Assembly (NCBI RefSeq): GCF_000272475.1
Contig: NZ_AKFJ01000084.1
Span: 1 to 64,000, forward strand
DNA: 64,000 nucleotides
Direction of reading: 5' to 3'
Origin: Novosphingobium sp. Rr 2-17
Lineage (GTDB): Bacteria; Pseudomonadota; Alphaproteobacteria; Sphingomonadales; Sphingomonadaceae
The notes beneath the pieces are model-generated. The model had not been told where the DNA came from. It saw nothing but the letters and a program-made list of their open reading frames with translations, and did not search any database. How positions within the stretch are numbered: position 1 is the first letter of the stretch; the number at the start of each line of letters is the position of its first letter. The position numbers and the translations under genes were made by a program. Positions 8,089 to 15,799 of the stretch are shown in pieces.

Positions 8089-8829
8089 TCAAATGGTCGC
8101 CGCCAGCCACGCCGGGGTGATCTCCGGCGTCAGGTCATCGACACGCAAGTGATCGACGGCCAGGCCGAGGTCCGGATAGGCAGCCCGCCTGCGCTTTTCG
8201 TCCGAGCGGTCGAGCGGCACCACCACCAGGCGGCGGTTCACCTTCTGCCGCCAGTTCATCCGCGCGGTGTTTTCCTGGCCGACATAGCAGCCCTTGGTGA
8301 AGCTGACGCCGTGCAGTTCGGTGGCATTGCATTCCAGCCAGAGCGTTTCGCCGTCGCCTAGCTCCGCGCGGCCTTCGGGAACTCCGAGCCGTAGCCGGTG
8401 CGCGCGCCAAGCATCGTCGGCACCGGGTTCATCGGTTTCGGGATCGACCGGGGCGAGCCAGCGTTCGCCCAGGGCATGAAAGCGTGGATCGGGCGCGGCG
8501 CCGTCTCCTTCATGGGGGCGCCAGTGAACGGCGACGCTATCATCGCGCACGATGTCGATCTTGCGGCGCAAACGGTAGGTCGACAAGCGCCTGAACAACG
8601 GCTCGGCAGCATCCGCCTCGCAATCGATCAGCAGGCCATGCCCGCCCGGCCACACCAGGAAATCGAACAGCACTTTGCCTTGCGGCGTCAGGAGGCCAGC
8701 CCAGGCGGGCAGCAGCCCGGTAACGTCGGCAGTGACGAGGCCCTGGAGAAAGGCGGCCACGTCCTCCTGCGTCCCCTCACGAGGAGAGAGGCGGATCACG
8801 GCGCGGGAGAACAAGCGAGTTGCAGTCAT
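8089..8829 (-). CDS. ygfZ: YgfZ-type folate-binding Fe-S protein
   Basis: YgfZ/Iba57 proteins are tetrahydrofolate-binding relatives of GcvT that help maintain 4Fe-4S enzymes. The signature KGCYVGQE is at residues 179-186, followed by TARMNWRQKVNRRL, as in the family. The 246-residue length is shorter than the E. coli protein (about 326) but usual for alphaproteobacteria. The N-terminal part (FLQGLVTADVTGL, LTPQGKVLFDFLVW) is also typical. It faces the second GNAT gene tail to tail with one base between and is divergent from a small membrane gene. Confidence 0.92.
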   Translation of the reverse strand: MTATRLFSRAVIRLSPREGTQEDVAAFLQGLVTADVTGLLPAWAGLLTPQGKVLFDFLVWPGGHGLLIDCEADAAEPLFRRLSTYRLRRKIDIVRDDSVAVHWRPHEGDGAAPDPRFHALGERWLAPVDPETDEPGADDAWRAHRLRLGVPEGRAELGDGETLWLECNATELHGVSFTKGCYVGQENTARMNWRQKVNRRLVVVPLDRSDEKRRRAAYPDLGLAVDHLRVDDLTPEITPAWLAATI

Positions 8830-8928
8830 GCCTTGTTAGTTGGGCGCTGCGATGGCGGTTGGCAACGCCCCGCGCGCTCGATAGGAACACCGGCGCGCGA
8901 CCGGTCGTCGCAAAGGGGTGGTGGGACA

Positions 8929-9174
8929 GTGGCAGAGCAGTGGTACAAGTGCCGGCGGGCGCCCGACGGCGGCATCAGCGGCTATCGCCCGATCCACTGG
9001 AAGGGCTGGCTGGCCGCGCTCGTTTACGGCATCGCCGCGATGCTCTCGGTGATCCTGCCGCTGCTGGCGACCGGCCTTACGCTGCTGGGTTACTTGCTGG
9101 CCGCCGCGCTGATCGCGGTGTCGACCGCCGCGTTTCTGATGCTGATGCGTCGTCGCAGCGACTGGCAGGGCTAA
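8929..9174 (+). CDS. Small two-helix membrane protein
   Basis: 81 residues from a GTG at 8929, preceded by an AAGGGG ribosome site. A cytosolic N-terminus with WYKCRRAPDGGISGYRPIHWKGW is followed by two hydrophobic helices (about residues 29-50 and 52-72) and a basic tail RRRSDW. The frame is open back to 8398, but that part is antisense to ygfZ. It lies convergent with the LysR gene (two bases apart). Unknown function. Confidence 0.6.
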   Translation: MAEQWYKCRRAPDGGISGYRPIHWKGWLAALVYGIAAMLSVILPLLATGLTLLGYLLAAALIAVSTAAFLMLMRRRSDWQG

Positions 9175-9176
9175 CG

Positions 9177-10109
9177 CTAGGGCCGAGCCTTCACGCCGCC
9201 CGCCTTGGGGCACTGCGCCAGCCGCTCGCGCAGTTCGTCGAGCACCCAGACGGCGGCGGGCCCCGGTCGGCCATCCTTGCGCCATAGGGCCACCAGCGCG
9301 TAATCGATGGCCGGTCGCTCGGGCAAGTGCAGTTCCACCAGCGCACCGCTGGCAAGGTCGGCGGCAACGACGTGGCGTGGCATCGAACCCCAGCCGATCC
9401 CTTCCTTGAGCAGGGCGTGCTTGGCGCCCAGGTCTGCCAGCCGCCACGAACGCGTGCTGAACACCGAAAAATCGCGCCCTTGGGTCAATGGCGAGCGGTC
9501 GGTGAGGACGAGTTGCAAGTGCTTGCGCGTCTCGCCCGGCGCGATCCGCTTCATCATCGCCAGCGGATGGTTCTGGGCGGCGACCGCGACCAGTTCGACC
9601 GAGCCGACGGTCTCGCGCTCGATCTCGGCAATGTCCATGATGTCGGGCCCGGCGATCGCCAGGGTGGCCCGGCCTTCCAGCACCAGCGCTGCCACCGCGC
9701 CCAGCGCTTCAACGTGGAGGCGCAACGGAACCGTGGGAAACCGCGCCTGGAAATCGCGCAGCAGCCGCGCCAGGACATGGCCCGGCACCATCACATCCAC
9801 CGCCAGCGCCAATTCCGCTTCCAGCCCCTGGCGCAGCGAGCGCACTTTCGCCAACAAGGCATCGACATCGTCGGCAATCGCATGCGCTTCGGACAACAGC
9901 GCCCGCCCAACCTCAGTCAGTTGCGGGCGGCGCGATCCCTCGCGGTCAAACAAGCGCACGTCGAGCTGTGCTTCCAACTGGGCGATGGCGTAGCTGACCA
10001 CGGAGATCGCCTTGCCCAGCTTGCGGGCCGCAGCGTTGAAGCTGCCTTCCTCGACCACGCACAGGAAGGTGCGCAAATGATCCAGGCTGGGTGGAACGAG
10101 ATCGGCCAT
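9177..10109 (-). CDS. LysR-family transcriptional regulator
   Basis: 310 residues with the N-terminal winged helix-turn-helix (about residues 9-68: HLRTFLCVVEEGSFNAAARK ... LFDREG) and a C-terminal substrate-binding domain of periplasmic-protein type. It is divergent from the pirin gene across 127 bases, the standard layout for a LysR regulator that controls its neighbour. The shared gap contains relatively AT-rich sequence (10130-10180) that could hold the LysR binding site. The inducer is unknown. An effect on the pirin and nitroreductase genes is inferred from position. Confidence 0.9.
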   Translation of the reverse strand: MADLVPPSLDHLRTFLCVVEEGSFNAAARKLGKAISVVSYAIAQLEAQLDVRLFDREGSRRPQLTEVGRALLSEAHAIADDVDALLAKVRSLRQGLEAELALAVDVMVPGHVLARLLRDFQARFPTVPLRLHVEALGAVAALVLEGRATLAIAGPDIMDIAEIERETVGSVELVAVAAQNHPLAMMKRIAPGETRKHLQLVLTDRSPLTQGRDFSVFSTRSWRLADLGAKHALLKEGIGWGSMPRHVVAADLASGALVELHLPERPAIDYALVALWRKDGRPGPAAVWVLDELRERLAQCPKAGGVKARP

Positions 10110-10236
10110 TCAAGTAATCCGAATATCTTCGCCGATTTTATCGCAATTTGCCGATTGGTGCGCAAGGCTTATCTAGGTTTCAACGGATCGCCTGACGCGG
10201 TCCTCCACGGACACATGTTCAGAAAGGGAGTTCCCC

Positions 10237-10947
10237 ATGATCGAACTTCGCCCCTTTGATACGCTGGGCGGCGCCAACCTTGGCTGGCTTGACGCGCACC
10301 ACCACTTTTCCTTCGCCGAATACCATGAAAGCGGTCGTACCAACTGGGGGCGGCTGCGGGTGTGGAACGACGATACCATTGCTCCCAAGACCGGGTTTCC
10401 GCCGCATCCCCACAGCGACATGGAAATCGTCACGTACGTCCGTAAGGGCGCGATCACTCACCGCGACAGCCTGGGCAACGAAGGCCGCACCGAAGCGGGT
10501 GACGTCCAGGTGATGAGCGCGGGCACCGGCATCCGCCATGCCGAATACAATATGGAGGATGAGGAAACCACGCTGTTCCAGATCTGGATCCTGCCCGATC
10601 GCCGGGGCGAGCAGCCGCGCTGGGATGCCCGTCCGTTTCCCAAGGACGACCGCGCCGGTGGGTTCGTAACCCTGGCCAGCGGCATTCCGGGTGATGCCGA
10701 CGCCCTGCCGATCAACGCCACCGCCCGCGTGCTGGGCGCCACCGTCAAGGCGGGCGACACCATCATTTATCAGACCGATCCCAGCCGCCACTCCTACCTT
10801 GTTCCGGCGACCGGTCGTATCCGCGTCGGCCCGCAAGGCGATAGTGTGGAAGCCAATGCACGAGATGGTGTTGCTATCACCGGGCTGGAGACTATTTCCG
10901 TTACCGCGATCGAGGACGCCGAACTGGTGCTCGTCGACGCTGCCTGA
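10237..10947 (+). CDS. Pirin family bicupin protein
   Basis: 236 residues of the pirin/YhhW type. Cupin metal ligands are visible in the N-terminal half: HPHSDMEIVTYV (two histidines), then HRDSLGNEG and the GIRHAEYN segment. The C-terminal half is the second cupin (ARVLGATVKAGDTI onwards). Bacterial YhhW acts as a quercetin 2,3-dioxygenase in vitro, while other pirins are redox regulators, so the role is open. It lies opposite a LysR gene and 79 bases before a nitroreductase, and the two probably form a small redox-related transcription unit. Confidence 0.9.
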   Translation: MIELRPFDTLGGANLGWLDAHHHFSFAEYHESGRTNWGRLRVWNDDTIAPKTGFPPHPHSDMEIVTYVRKGAITHRDSLGNEGRTEAGDVQVMSAGTGIRHAEYNMEDEETTLFQIWILPDRRGEQPRWDARPFPKDDRAGGFVTLASGIPGDADALPINATARVLGATVKAGDTIIYQTDPSRHSYLVPATGRIRVGPQGDSVEANARDGVAITGLETISVTAIEDAELVLVDAA

Positions 10948-11026
10948 TGCCGACGACGGCGGGGGCATGGTCGCCCCTGCCGTCTCAGCTCTCCCGTTTT
11001 ACCAACCTACTGCCAAGGACATTTTC

Positions 11027-11605
11027 ATGACCGGACGTACCGCCAACCCCAAGGTGCAGCAGCTTATCGTGGATCGCTGGAGCCCGCGCGCTTTCGACGG
11101 CACCGAAGTGCCGCAGGAAGACCTGGACGCGATCTTCGAAGCCGCCGGCTGGGCGCCGTCAGCGTATAACGTGCAGCCCTGGACCTTCCTCTATGCCAAG
11201 AAGGGCGATGCCAACTGGGATTTGTTCCTGTCGCAACTGGTCGATTTCAACCAGGGCTGGGCCAAGGCCGCCTCGGTGCTGGTTTTCGTCGTGTCCGACA
11301 AGTTCATGCGCTCCGAACAAGGCAACAACCCCAGCCACAGCCACAGCTTCGATGCCGGCGCGGCCTGGGTTCTGGCCGCGCTGCAGGCGCAGGCGCTGGG
11401 CTATCGCACCCACGGCATGACCGGCATCAAGTTCGGCGAAGCTGAAGCGGCGCTGGGCATCCCCGAAGACTATCGCCTCGAGGCAGCCTTCGTCATCGGC
11501 AAGCAGGGCGACAAGGCTTCGCTCCCCGAATTCCTGCAGGAGCGTGAGGTCCCCACCGGTCGCAAGCCGCTGGATGCGATCGTCAAGGCCGGCAAATTCG
11601 CCTGA
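11027..11605 (+). CDS. Nitroreductase family flavoprotein
   Basis: 192 residues of the FMN-dependent nitroreductase fold, which uses NAD(P)H to reduce nitro groups, quinones or similar acceptors. RWSPRAFDGTEVPQEDLDAI and AAGWAPSAYNVQPW carry the FMN-binding residues; the DAGAAWVLAALQAQALGY helix and a C-terminal LGIPEDYRLEAAFVIG follow. The frame is open upstream through the end of the pirin gene, but the family start and an ATG at 11027 fit. A tandem 20-bp duplication spans its stop codon. A strong terminator follows at 11697. Confidence 0.92.
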   Translation: MTGRTANPKVQQLIVDRWSPRAFDGTEVPQEDLDAIFEAAGWAPSAYNVQPWTFLYAKKGDANWDLFLSQLVDFNQGWAKAASVLVFVVSDKFMRSEQGNNPSHSHSFDAGAAWVLAALQAQALGYRTHGMTGIKFGEAEAALGIPEDYRLEAAFVIGKQGDKASLPEFLQEREVPTGRKPLDAIVKAGKFA

Positions 11606-11626
11606 GGGCCGGCAAATTCGCCTCAG
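11587..11626 (+). repeat. 20-bp tandem duplication at stop codon
   Basis: GGCCGGCAAATTCGCCTGAG (11587-11606) is followed immediately by the same 20 bases with one change (G to C at position 18: CCTCAG). The first copy encodes the last six residues and the stop of the nitroreductase; the second copy is therefore untranslated. A slipped-strand duplication is the simplest explanation. Confidence 0.9.
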
Positions 11627-11696
11627 GGATCGTACCCTAAGGCCTGAATGCTGACACCGGGGCGCCGCTCTCTCCTCCCATTGGCAGGCGCCCTGC

Positions 11697-11734
11697 GGCC
11701 CGGCTTCCCATCGCGGAAGCCGGGCCTTCTTTTT
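11697..11734 (+). terminator. Strong rho-independent terminator
   Basis: GGCCCGGCTTCC (11697-11708) pairs perfectly with GGAAGCCGGGCC (11715-11726) across a six-base loop, followed by TTCTTTTT. It closes the pirin-nitroreductase unit, 91 bases after the stop. Confidence 0.92.
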
Positions 11735-11804
11735 GGGCTGGCCACGAAATCGCCGCGATTGCCTGGCCTATTCGTATCGTCGATCCGTCAACTCCGGAGA
11801 ATCG

Positions 11805-12182
11805 ATGCCACTTACCGACAGCCCGCCCACTGCGCCTCCTGCCATCGAGCAGTCCGCCATCGAGAAGCCCGGCATCGAGCAGTCCGGGGCGGCTGATTTC
11901 GACCTTGGCCAAGTGGCACGCAAGGATGGTGCGATAGAGTGGCACATGGTCCGTCGCGATTGCCTTGCTGCGAAGCCGGGAGAGATCGTTGTCTGCGCTC
12001 CCGACCCTGCCCAAGACCGACTTCTCCCGCTGCGCGGCGACTATGCCGTGGAAGCAGGACTGCCGCGCGCCGAAACGGGCATTGGCCCAGGCACGACGCT
12101 CGGCGTCGAAGCCCAGAGCGCAGCGCTGGCCAACGGCATGACCGCCACTCGCGTAATGGTGGGGATCAAGCTGAAGTTTTGA
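11805..12182 (+). CDS. Hypothetical protein with N-terminal repeat
   Basis: 125 residues from an ATG preceded by CCGGAGA. The N-terminus has a short repeated pattern (IEQSAIEKPGIEQSG) rich in proline and glutamate; a compact C-terminal region contains VRRDCLAAKPGEIVVCAPDPAQDRLLPL and ends VMVGIKLKF. VVCAP resembles segments of uncharacterised exported alphaproteobacterial proteins, but no signal peptide is visible from this start. If the upstream in-frame ATG at 11733 were used the protein would be 149 residues, which is unlikely because the leader lies in the terminator tail. Confidence 0.5.
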   Translation: MPLTDSPPTAPPAIEQSAIEKPGIEQSGAADFDLGQVARKDGAIEWHMVRRDCLAAKPGEIVVCAPDPAQDRLLPLRGDYAVEAGLPRAETGIGPGTTLGVEAQSAALANGMTATRVMVGIKLKF

Positions 12183-12282
12183 GGTTTGCGTGGTGGCGCG
12201 GACGGGAGGCAGTTGGTTCCGTGGCCGATTTCCGTAAATCTGGGCGCCCCTTTGTGCCTATCCGATTCGGCGGCTCAGGCGC

Positions 12283-12423
12283 TTAAAAACTTCCATTGTC
12301 GATGGAACTGACGCGACGCATCATCATCAAATGCTGTTGCGCTTCAGCCGCCTGCTCCCACTGGTCTGCTATCTCGGCATCGCCACGACGACTTGAGCGT
12401 CGATCAAACGCGAGTCGCTCAAT
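12283..12423 (-). other. Protein-like open remnant without start
   Basis: Within the gap from 12183 to 12545, which otherwise holds no gene, the minus strand is open for 46 codons between a TAG (12424-12426) and a TAA (12283-12285). It reads IERLAFDRRSSRRGD, then AEIADQWEQAAEAQQHLMM and ends VSSIDNGSF. The composition looks like the C-terminus of a real helical protein, but no ATG lies near its beginning. It may be the tail of a decayed gene or a chance frame. The rest of this gap shows nothing I can support. Confidence 0.3.
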
Positions 12424-12545
12424 CTAATTTGGCGGGCACTTTTTTTCACGCGGTGCGGGAACCGGCGCTGATTTGACCTCGATCGCGCGCTGCAGGGTCT
12501 GTCCCACTTTGCAACCACCTTTGGAAAACCGATTCGCCAGATACC

Positions 12546-12577
12546 AAAAAGGGCCCGCGTCTAACGACGCAGGCCCT
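12546..12577 (-). terminator. Terminator of outer membrane protein gene
   Basis: On the minus strand GGGCCTGCGTC and GACGCGGGCCC form an 11-bp stem with one mismatch around GTTA, followed by TTTTTGG. It stands about 53 bases beyond the stop of the outer membrane barrel gene and has the right orientation. Confidence 0.85.
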
Positions 12578-12629
12578 TCCTGATGCTTGCTTGAAGGGCG
12601 CTCGGTGAAAGACCCCTTCGCGAAGCAGC

Positions 12630-13256
12630 TTACTTGAAGCGGATACCGATACCGGCCATCACGCGCTGACGCGCCGAGTTGCCGGAGTAGCCCGAGTAGA
12701 CATACTGCGCGTTCATGTAGACGGGCGCGCGGCCCTGCGTCAGCGTGTATTCCACGCCGCCACCGACCTGGTAGCCGTCAGCGCTGTAGTGGTCATAAAC
12801 CAGCGGGGCGCCGGTGGGGGTGGAGGTGATCAGGCGGCGCTGTTCGCCGTTGACGTAGCCAGCCTTGGCGAACACCAGGAGCTGCGGGCTTACTAGGACG
12901 CCGGCGCGCACAGCAGCGCCCCATTCCTGGAAAGCCTTGTGATCGATGGTCGTGTTGTCCGCCAGAACGGTGGTGTTGTCGTTCCAGTTGTTGGCGCGCC
13001 AGTAGCTACCCTCAGCGCCGATCACCAGCTTTTCGCCGATCTGACCGTCGAAACCGATGGTGCCGCCGTAACCGATCTTGTCGTTGTGGTTGCCTTCCGA
13101 CTGGAAGCGATCGCCGCCGCCGTTGGCTTCGAGGCGGATGCCGCGGAACGCAGTGCCGTTCGCGCCGACCGTGTTAGCATCGTCCTGAGCCATTGCAGGC
13201 TGGGCCAAGATGCCCGCAGCGAAAGTCGCCGCGAGTGCCAACTTTTTAATATTCAT
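12630..13256 (-). CDS. Outer membrane beta-barrel protein
   Basis: 208 residues with a signal peptide ending AQPAMAQ and a mature part built of alternating strands (GTAFRGIRLEANGGGDRF, IGYGGTIGFDGQIG, VIGAEGSYW, FAKAGYVNGEQR, YQVGGGVEYTL) that closes with MAGIGIRFK, a terminal aromatic-containing strand as in OmpA-like or Omp25-type porins. The size fits an eight-stranded barrel. The ATG at 13256 follows AGAGGAATTATT, a good ribosome site. It has its own terminator and a 446-base upstream gap, so it is monocistronic. Confidence 0.86.
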   Translation of the reverse strand: MNIKKLALAATFAAGILAQPAMAQDDANTVGANGTAFRGIRLEANGGGDRFQSEGNHNDKIGYGGTIGFDGQIGEKLVIGAEGSYWRANNWNDNTTVLADNTTIDHKAFQEWGAAVRAGVLVSPQLLVFAKAGYVNGEQRRLITSTPTGAPLVYDHYSADGYQVGGGVEYTLTQGRAPVYMNAQYVYSGYSGNSARQRVMAGIGIRFK

Positions 13257-13702
13257 AATAATTCCTCTTGCCGATAATCTCACCGGTCAAACGCGGTTGG
13301 CAGTGTTCAGTTTCATGCGCAACCGCACCAAAAGTGGAAAGCCTGCGGCATGTGACATGAATGCAACAGACTAAACTTTGCCCGCCAAGCGAGGAGTTCG
13401 GCGCCGAAATCAGAGACATGAGCGCAGGCTGAACACCGGGCAACAGTAAGCTAAATTTTTCGGGTGCCTGTTTGCAGTTCGGCAACTGCTTCGCTCCAGG
13501 CCCTGTAGACCGAGCTGCTGTTCTACTACTAACGTTTCGTCGCCAACTTACCATGGTCCTATCCCCCGTTTGCTTGCAAGCCTGTGCCGCCGCTCCTAGG
13601 TCGGCAGTGCGAAGCGGTGAGGCAATTCATCCTGGCCGTTTCGGCTGTATCAACTTGGGTGGCGTCCAGCGCGCTGCCTCGCCTGCAGGAAAGTCCGCTA
13701 CG
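13257..13702. other. Divergent intergenic region
   Basis: 446 bases between the outer membrane barrel gene (minus) and the amidohydrolase (plus). A plus-strand frame is open from 13472 through to the amidohydrolase but encodes a low-quality leader rich in arginine and alanine, so it is treated as untranslated. The region presumably holds both promoters; no convincing consensus boxes were identified. No repeats or RNA genes were seen. Confidence 0.5.
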
Positions 13703-15028
13703 ATGAGCGCCCAAGCACCCGAACTCGTTCTTTCCGGCGGCACTGTCCACACTCCATCCGGGCCGATCGTGGCCGATGTCGCGGTGCGAGATGGCAAGAT
13801 TGTGGGGGTGGGCTCCTACCCCGACGCAGGTCGGCGAATTGACTGCACCGGGCTCGACGTGCTGCCCGGCGTCATCGACAGCCAGGTCCACTTTCGCGAG
13901 CCGGGGCTGGAACACAAGGAGGACCTCGAAACCGGCAGCCGCGCTGCAGTGATGGGCGGGATCACGGCGGTGTTCGAGATGCCCAACACCAACCCCAACA
14001 CCGATACCGAAGCCCGCGTGCTCGACAAGCTCAAGCGCGCGCATCACCGGATGCACTGCGATCACGCCTTCTATGTCGGTGCTACCGCGGACAATGCCGT
14101 CGAACTGGCCGAGCTGGAGCGCATTCCCGGCACGGCGGGCGTCAAGATCTTCATGGGCGCTTCCACCGGCAGCCTGTTGGTAGCCGAGGACGATCAGCTC
14201 GCCCGCGTGCTGGCGCATGGCCGCCGCCGCGTCGCCATCCACGCCGAGGACGAGGCGCGGATGAATGCGCGCAAGGATTTCCGAGTGACCGGCGACCCGT
14301 CCAGCCACCCGATCTGGCGCGACGACGAAAGTGCGATGCTGGCGACCCGGCGTATCCTGCGGCTCGCGCGCGAGGCGAAGCGACCGATCCACATCCTCCA
14401 CATCACCACCCCGGCGGAACTGGAAGTGATCGCCCAGCATCGCGACATCGCGACGTGCGAAGTGACGCCCCAGCACCTGACGCTGGCAGCGGAGGAAGCC
14501 TACCCCGCGATCGGCACGTTCGCGCAGATGAACCCGCCGATCCGTTCCGCCGCGCATCGTGAGGGGCTGTGGCAGTGGTTGCGCGCGGGCGTGCCCGATG
14601 TGCTGGGTTCCGATCACGCGCCGCACACGCGCGAAGAAAAGGCCAAGACCTACCCTGACAGCCCCTCCGGCATGCCCGGCGTGCAGACGCTGTTGCCGCT
14701 GATGCTCGATCATGTCGCCAAGGGCCGCATGACGCTGGAGCGCTTGATCGACATGACCTCTGCCGGGGTGCAGCGGGTGTTCGGCTTGGTCGGCAAGGGC
14801 CGCATCGCGGTGGGCTATGACGCGGACTTCACCGTGGTCGATCGCAAGGGCAGCTTCACCGTCACCGACGAATGGGGCGAAAGCCGCTGCGGCTGGTCGT
14901 CCTACACCGGAATGCAGTTGGAGGGCCGGGTCATCGGCACGATCATTCGCGGCCACAGCGCAATGTGGGAAGGGCAACTGGCCAACGAGGCGGTCGGCGA
15001 GCCACTGCGCTTCGCAGGAGCGCTCTAA
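13703..15028 (+). CDS. pyrC: Dihydroorotase-like amidohydrolase
   Basis: 441 residues of the cyclic amidohydrolase superfamily, class I dihydroorotase type, which interconverts carbamoyl-aspartate and dihydroorotate in pyrimidine synthesis. Visible elements: PGVIDSQVHFREPGLEHKEDLE (residues 55-76), the lysine in GVKIFMGAS that would be carboxylated, a histidine in VAIHAEDE, another in ILHITTP, and SDHAPHTREEK with the catalytic aspartate. The first histidine of the usual HxH metal motif is glutamine (Q61-V-H63). No pyrB is adjacent. The symbol follows the closest family; an allantoinase-like or other hydantoinase role cannot be excluded. The ATG at 13703 begins the conserved part. Confidence 0.78.
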   Translation: MSAQAPELVLSGGTVHTPSGPIVADVAVRDGKIVGVGSYPDAGRRIDCTGLDVLPGVIDSQVHFREPGLEHKEDLETGSRAAVMGGITAVFEMPNTNPNTDTEARVLDKLKRAHHRMHCDHAFYVGATADNAVELAELERIPGTAGVKIFMGASTGSLLVAEDDQLARVLAHGRRRVAIHAEDEARMNARKDFRVTGDPSSHPIWRDDESAMLATRRILRLAREAKRPIHILHITTPAELEVIAQHRDIATCEVTPQHLTLAAEEAYPAIGTFAQMNPPIRSAAHREGLWQWLRAGVPDVLGSDHAPHTREEKAKTYPDSPSGMPGVQTLLPLMLDHVAKGRMTLERLIDMTSAGVQRVFGLVGKGRIAVGYDADFTVVDRKGSFTVTDEWGESRCGWSSYTGMQLEGRVIGTIIRGHSAMWEGQLANEAVGEPLRFAGAL

Positions 15029-15030
15029 GT

Positions 15031-15045
15031 CGGGCGCAACGCCCG
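15031..15045 (+). terminator. Short hairpin after amidohydrolase
   Basis: CGGGCG CAA CGCCCG forms a six-bp perfect stem two bases after the stop, followed by TTCATAAAAATTAAT, which lacks a clean T run. A weak terminator or 3' stabiliser. Confidence 0.4.
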
Positions 15046-15175
15046 TTCATAAAAATTAATCGTTTCCTGACGAACACGTTGCAGATCGTTCATGTTTAGG
15101 CTTCTAAATATGAATGCAACGAAGCAGATCGAGTCGTAGTCGACCGATCTTGCGGGTGCGACGAGGAGACGAGAG

Positions 15176-15613
15176 ATGAACGCATTTTTCAAGGTTACGG
15201 CGATTGCTGCTGCCACTGCCAGCCTCGCCACGGCGATGCCGGCCATGGCCCAAAGCTATGGCGGTGGCTGGAACGCCCGTGACAATTACGATTACGACCG
15301 TGGCGACCGTGGCGATCGTTATTCGCGCGAGGATTATCGTCGCGGCTATCGCGGCGAATATCGCGCCGGGTACGGTTACGACCAGCCGGTGTACCGCGAC
15401 ACCCGCGTCTGGCGCGGCGATAATGGCCGCTATTATTGCCGCAAGCAGAACGGCACTACCGGCCTCCTGATCGGCGGCGCGGCTGGCGCCCTGCTGGGCC
15501 GGGGCATCGACGGCGGCCGTGACCGCACGGTCGGCACGTTGCTGGGCGCGGTCGGTGGCGCCTTGCTGGGCCGCGAGGTCGACCGCAGCAGCAGTGGCCA
15601 GCGCTGCCGCTGA
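15176..15613 (+). CDS. Glycine-zipper 2TM domain envelope protein
   Basis: 145 residues: signal peptide ending AMPAMAQ, then a low-complexity stretch rich in Arg, Tyr, Asp and Gly (about residues 27-85, with repeated YDRGDRGDRYSRED units), and a C-terminal pair of glycine-zipper segments (LLIGGAAGALLGRGIDGG and LLGAVGGALLGREVD). This is the Rick_17kDa/glycine zipper 2TM domain seen in small outer membrane-associated proteins. A GAGGAGACGAGAG ribosome site precedes the ATG. Likely envelope-associated; exact role unknown. Confidence 0.82.
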   Translation: MNAFFKVTAIAAATASLATAMPAMAQSYGGGWNARDNYDYDRGDRGDRYSREDYRRGYRGEYRAGYGYDQPVYRDTRVWRGDNGRYYCRKQNGTTGLLIGGAAGALLGRGIDGGRDRTVGTLLGAVGGALLGREVDRSSSGQRCR

Positions 15614-15696
15614 AGCCATCAGTCAAGATCGGTTTCTGCCAAGCGAACGGCGACGCACGGCAGGACCGGCCGGATTCCACAATCGGTTCCGGACGG

Positions 15697-15724
15697 GAGG
15701 GCGCTTGCGCAAGCAGGCGCCCTC
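15697..15724. terminator. Bidirectional terminator-like hairpin
   Basis: GAGGGCGC (15697-15704) and GCGCCCTC (15717-15724) form an eight-bp stem with an inner TTGCGCAA palindrome in the loop. It lies between the convergent 2TM protein gene and selO. There is no T tract on either side, so termination is only suggested. Confidence 0.45.
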
Positions 15725-15799
15725 GAACCGTTCGCGATCATTCTTAGTCCGAGCTGATTTCCGTCTCTACCCCTCGCGTTTCGTACGGATTGCCAACCG

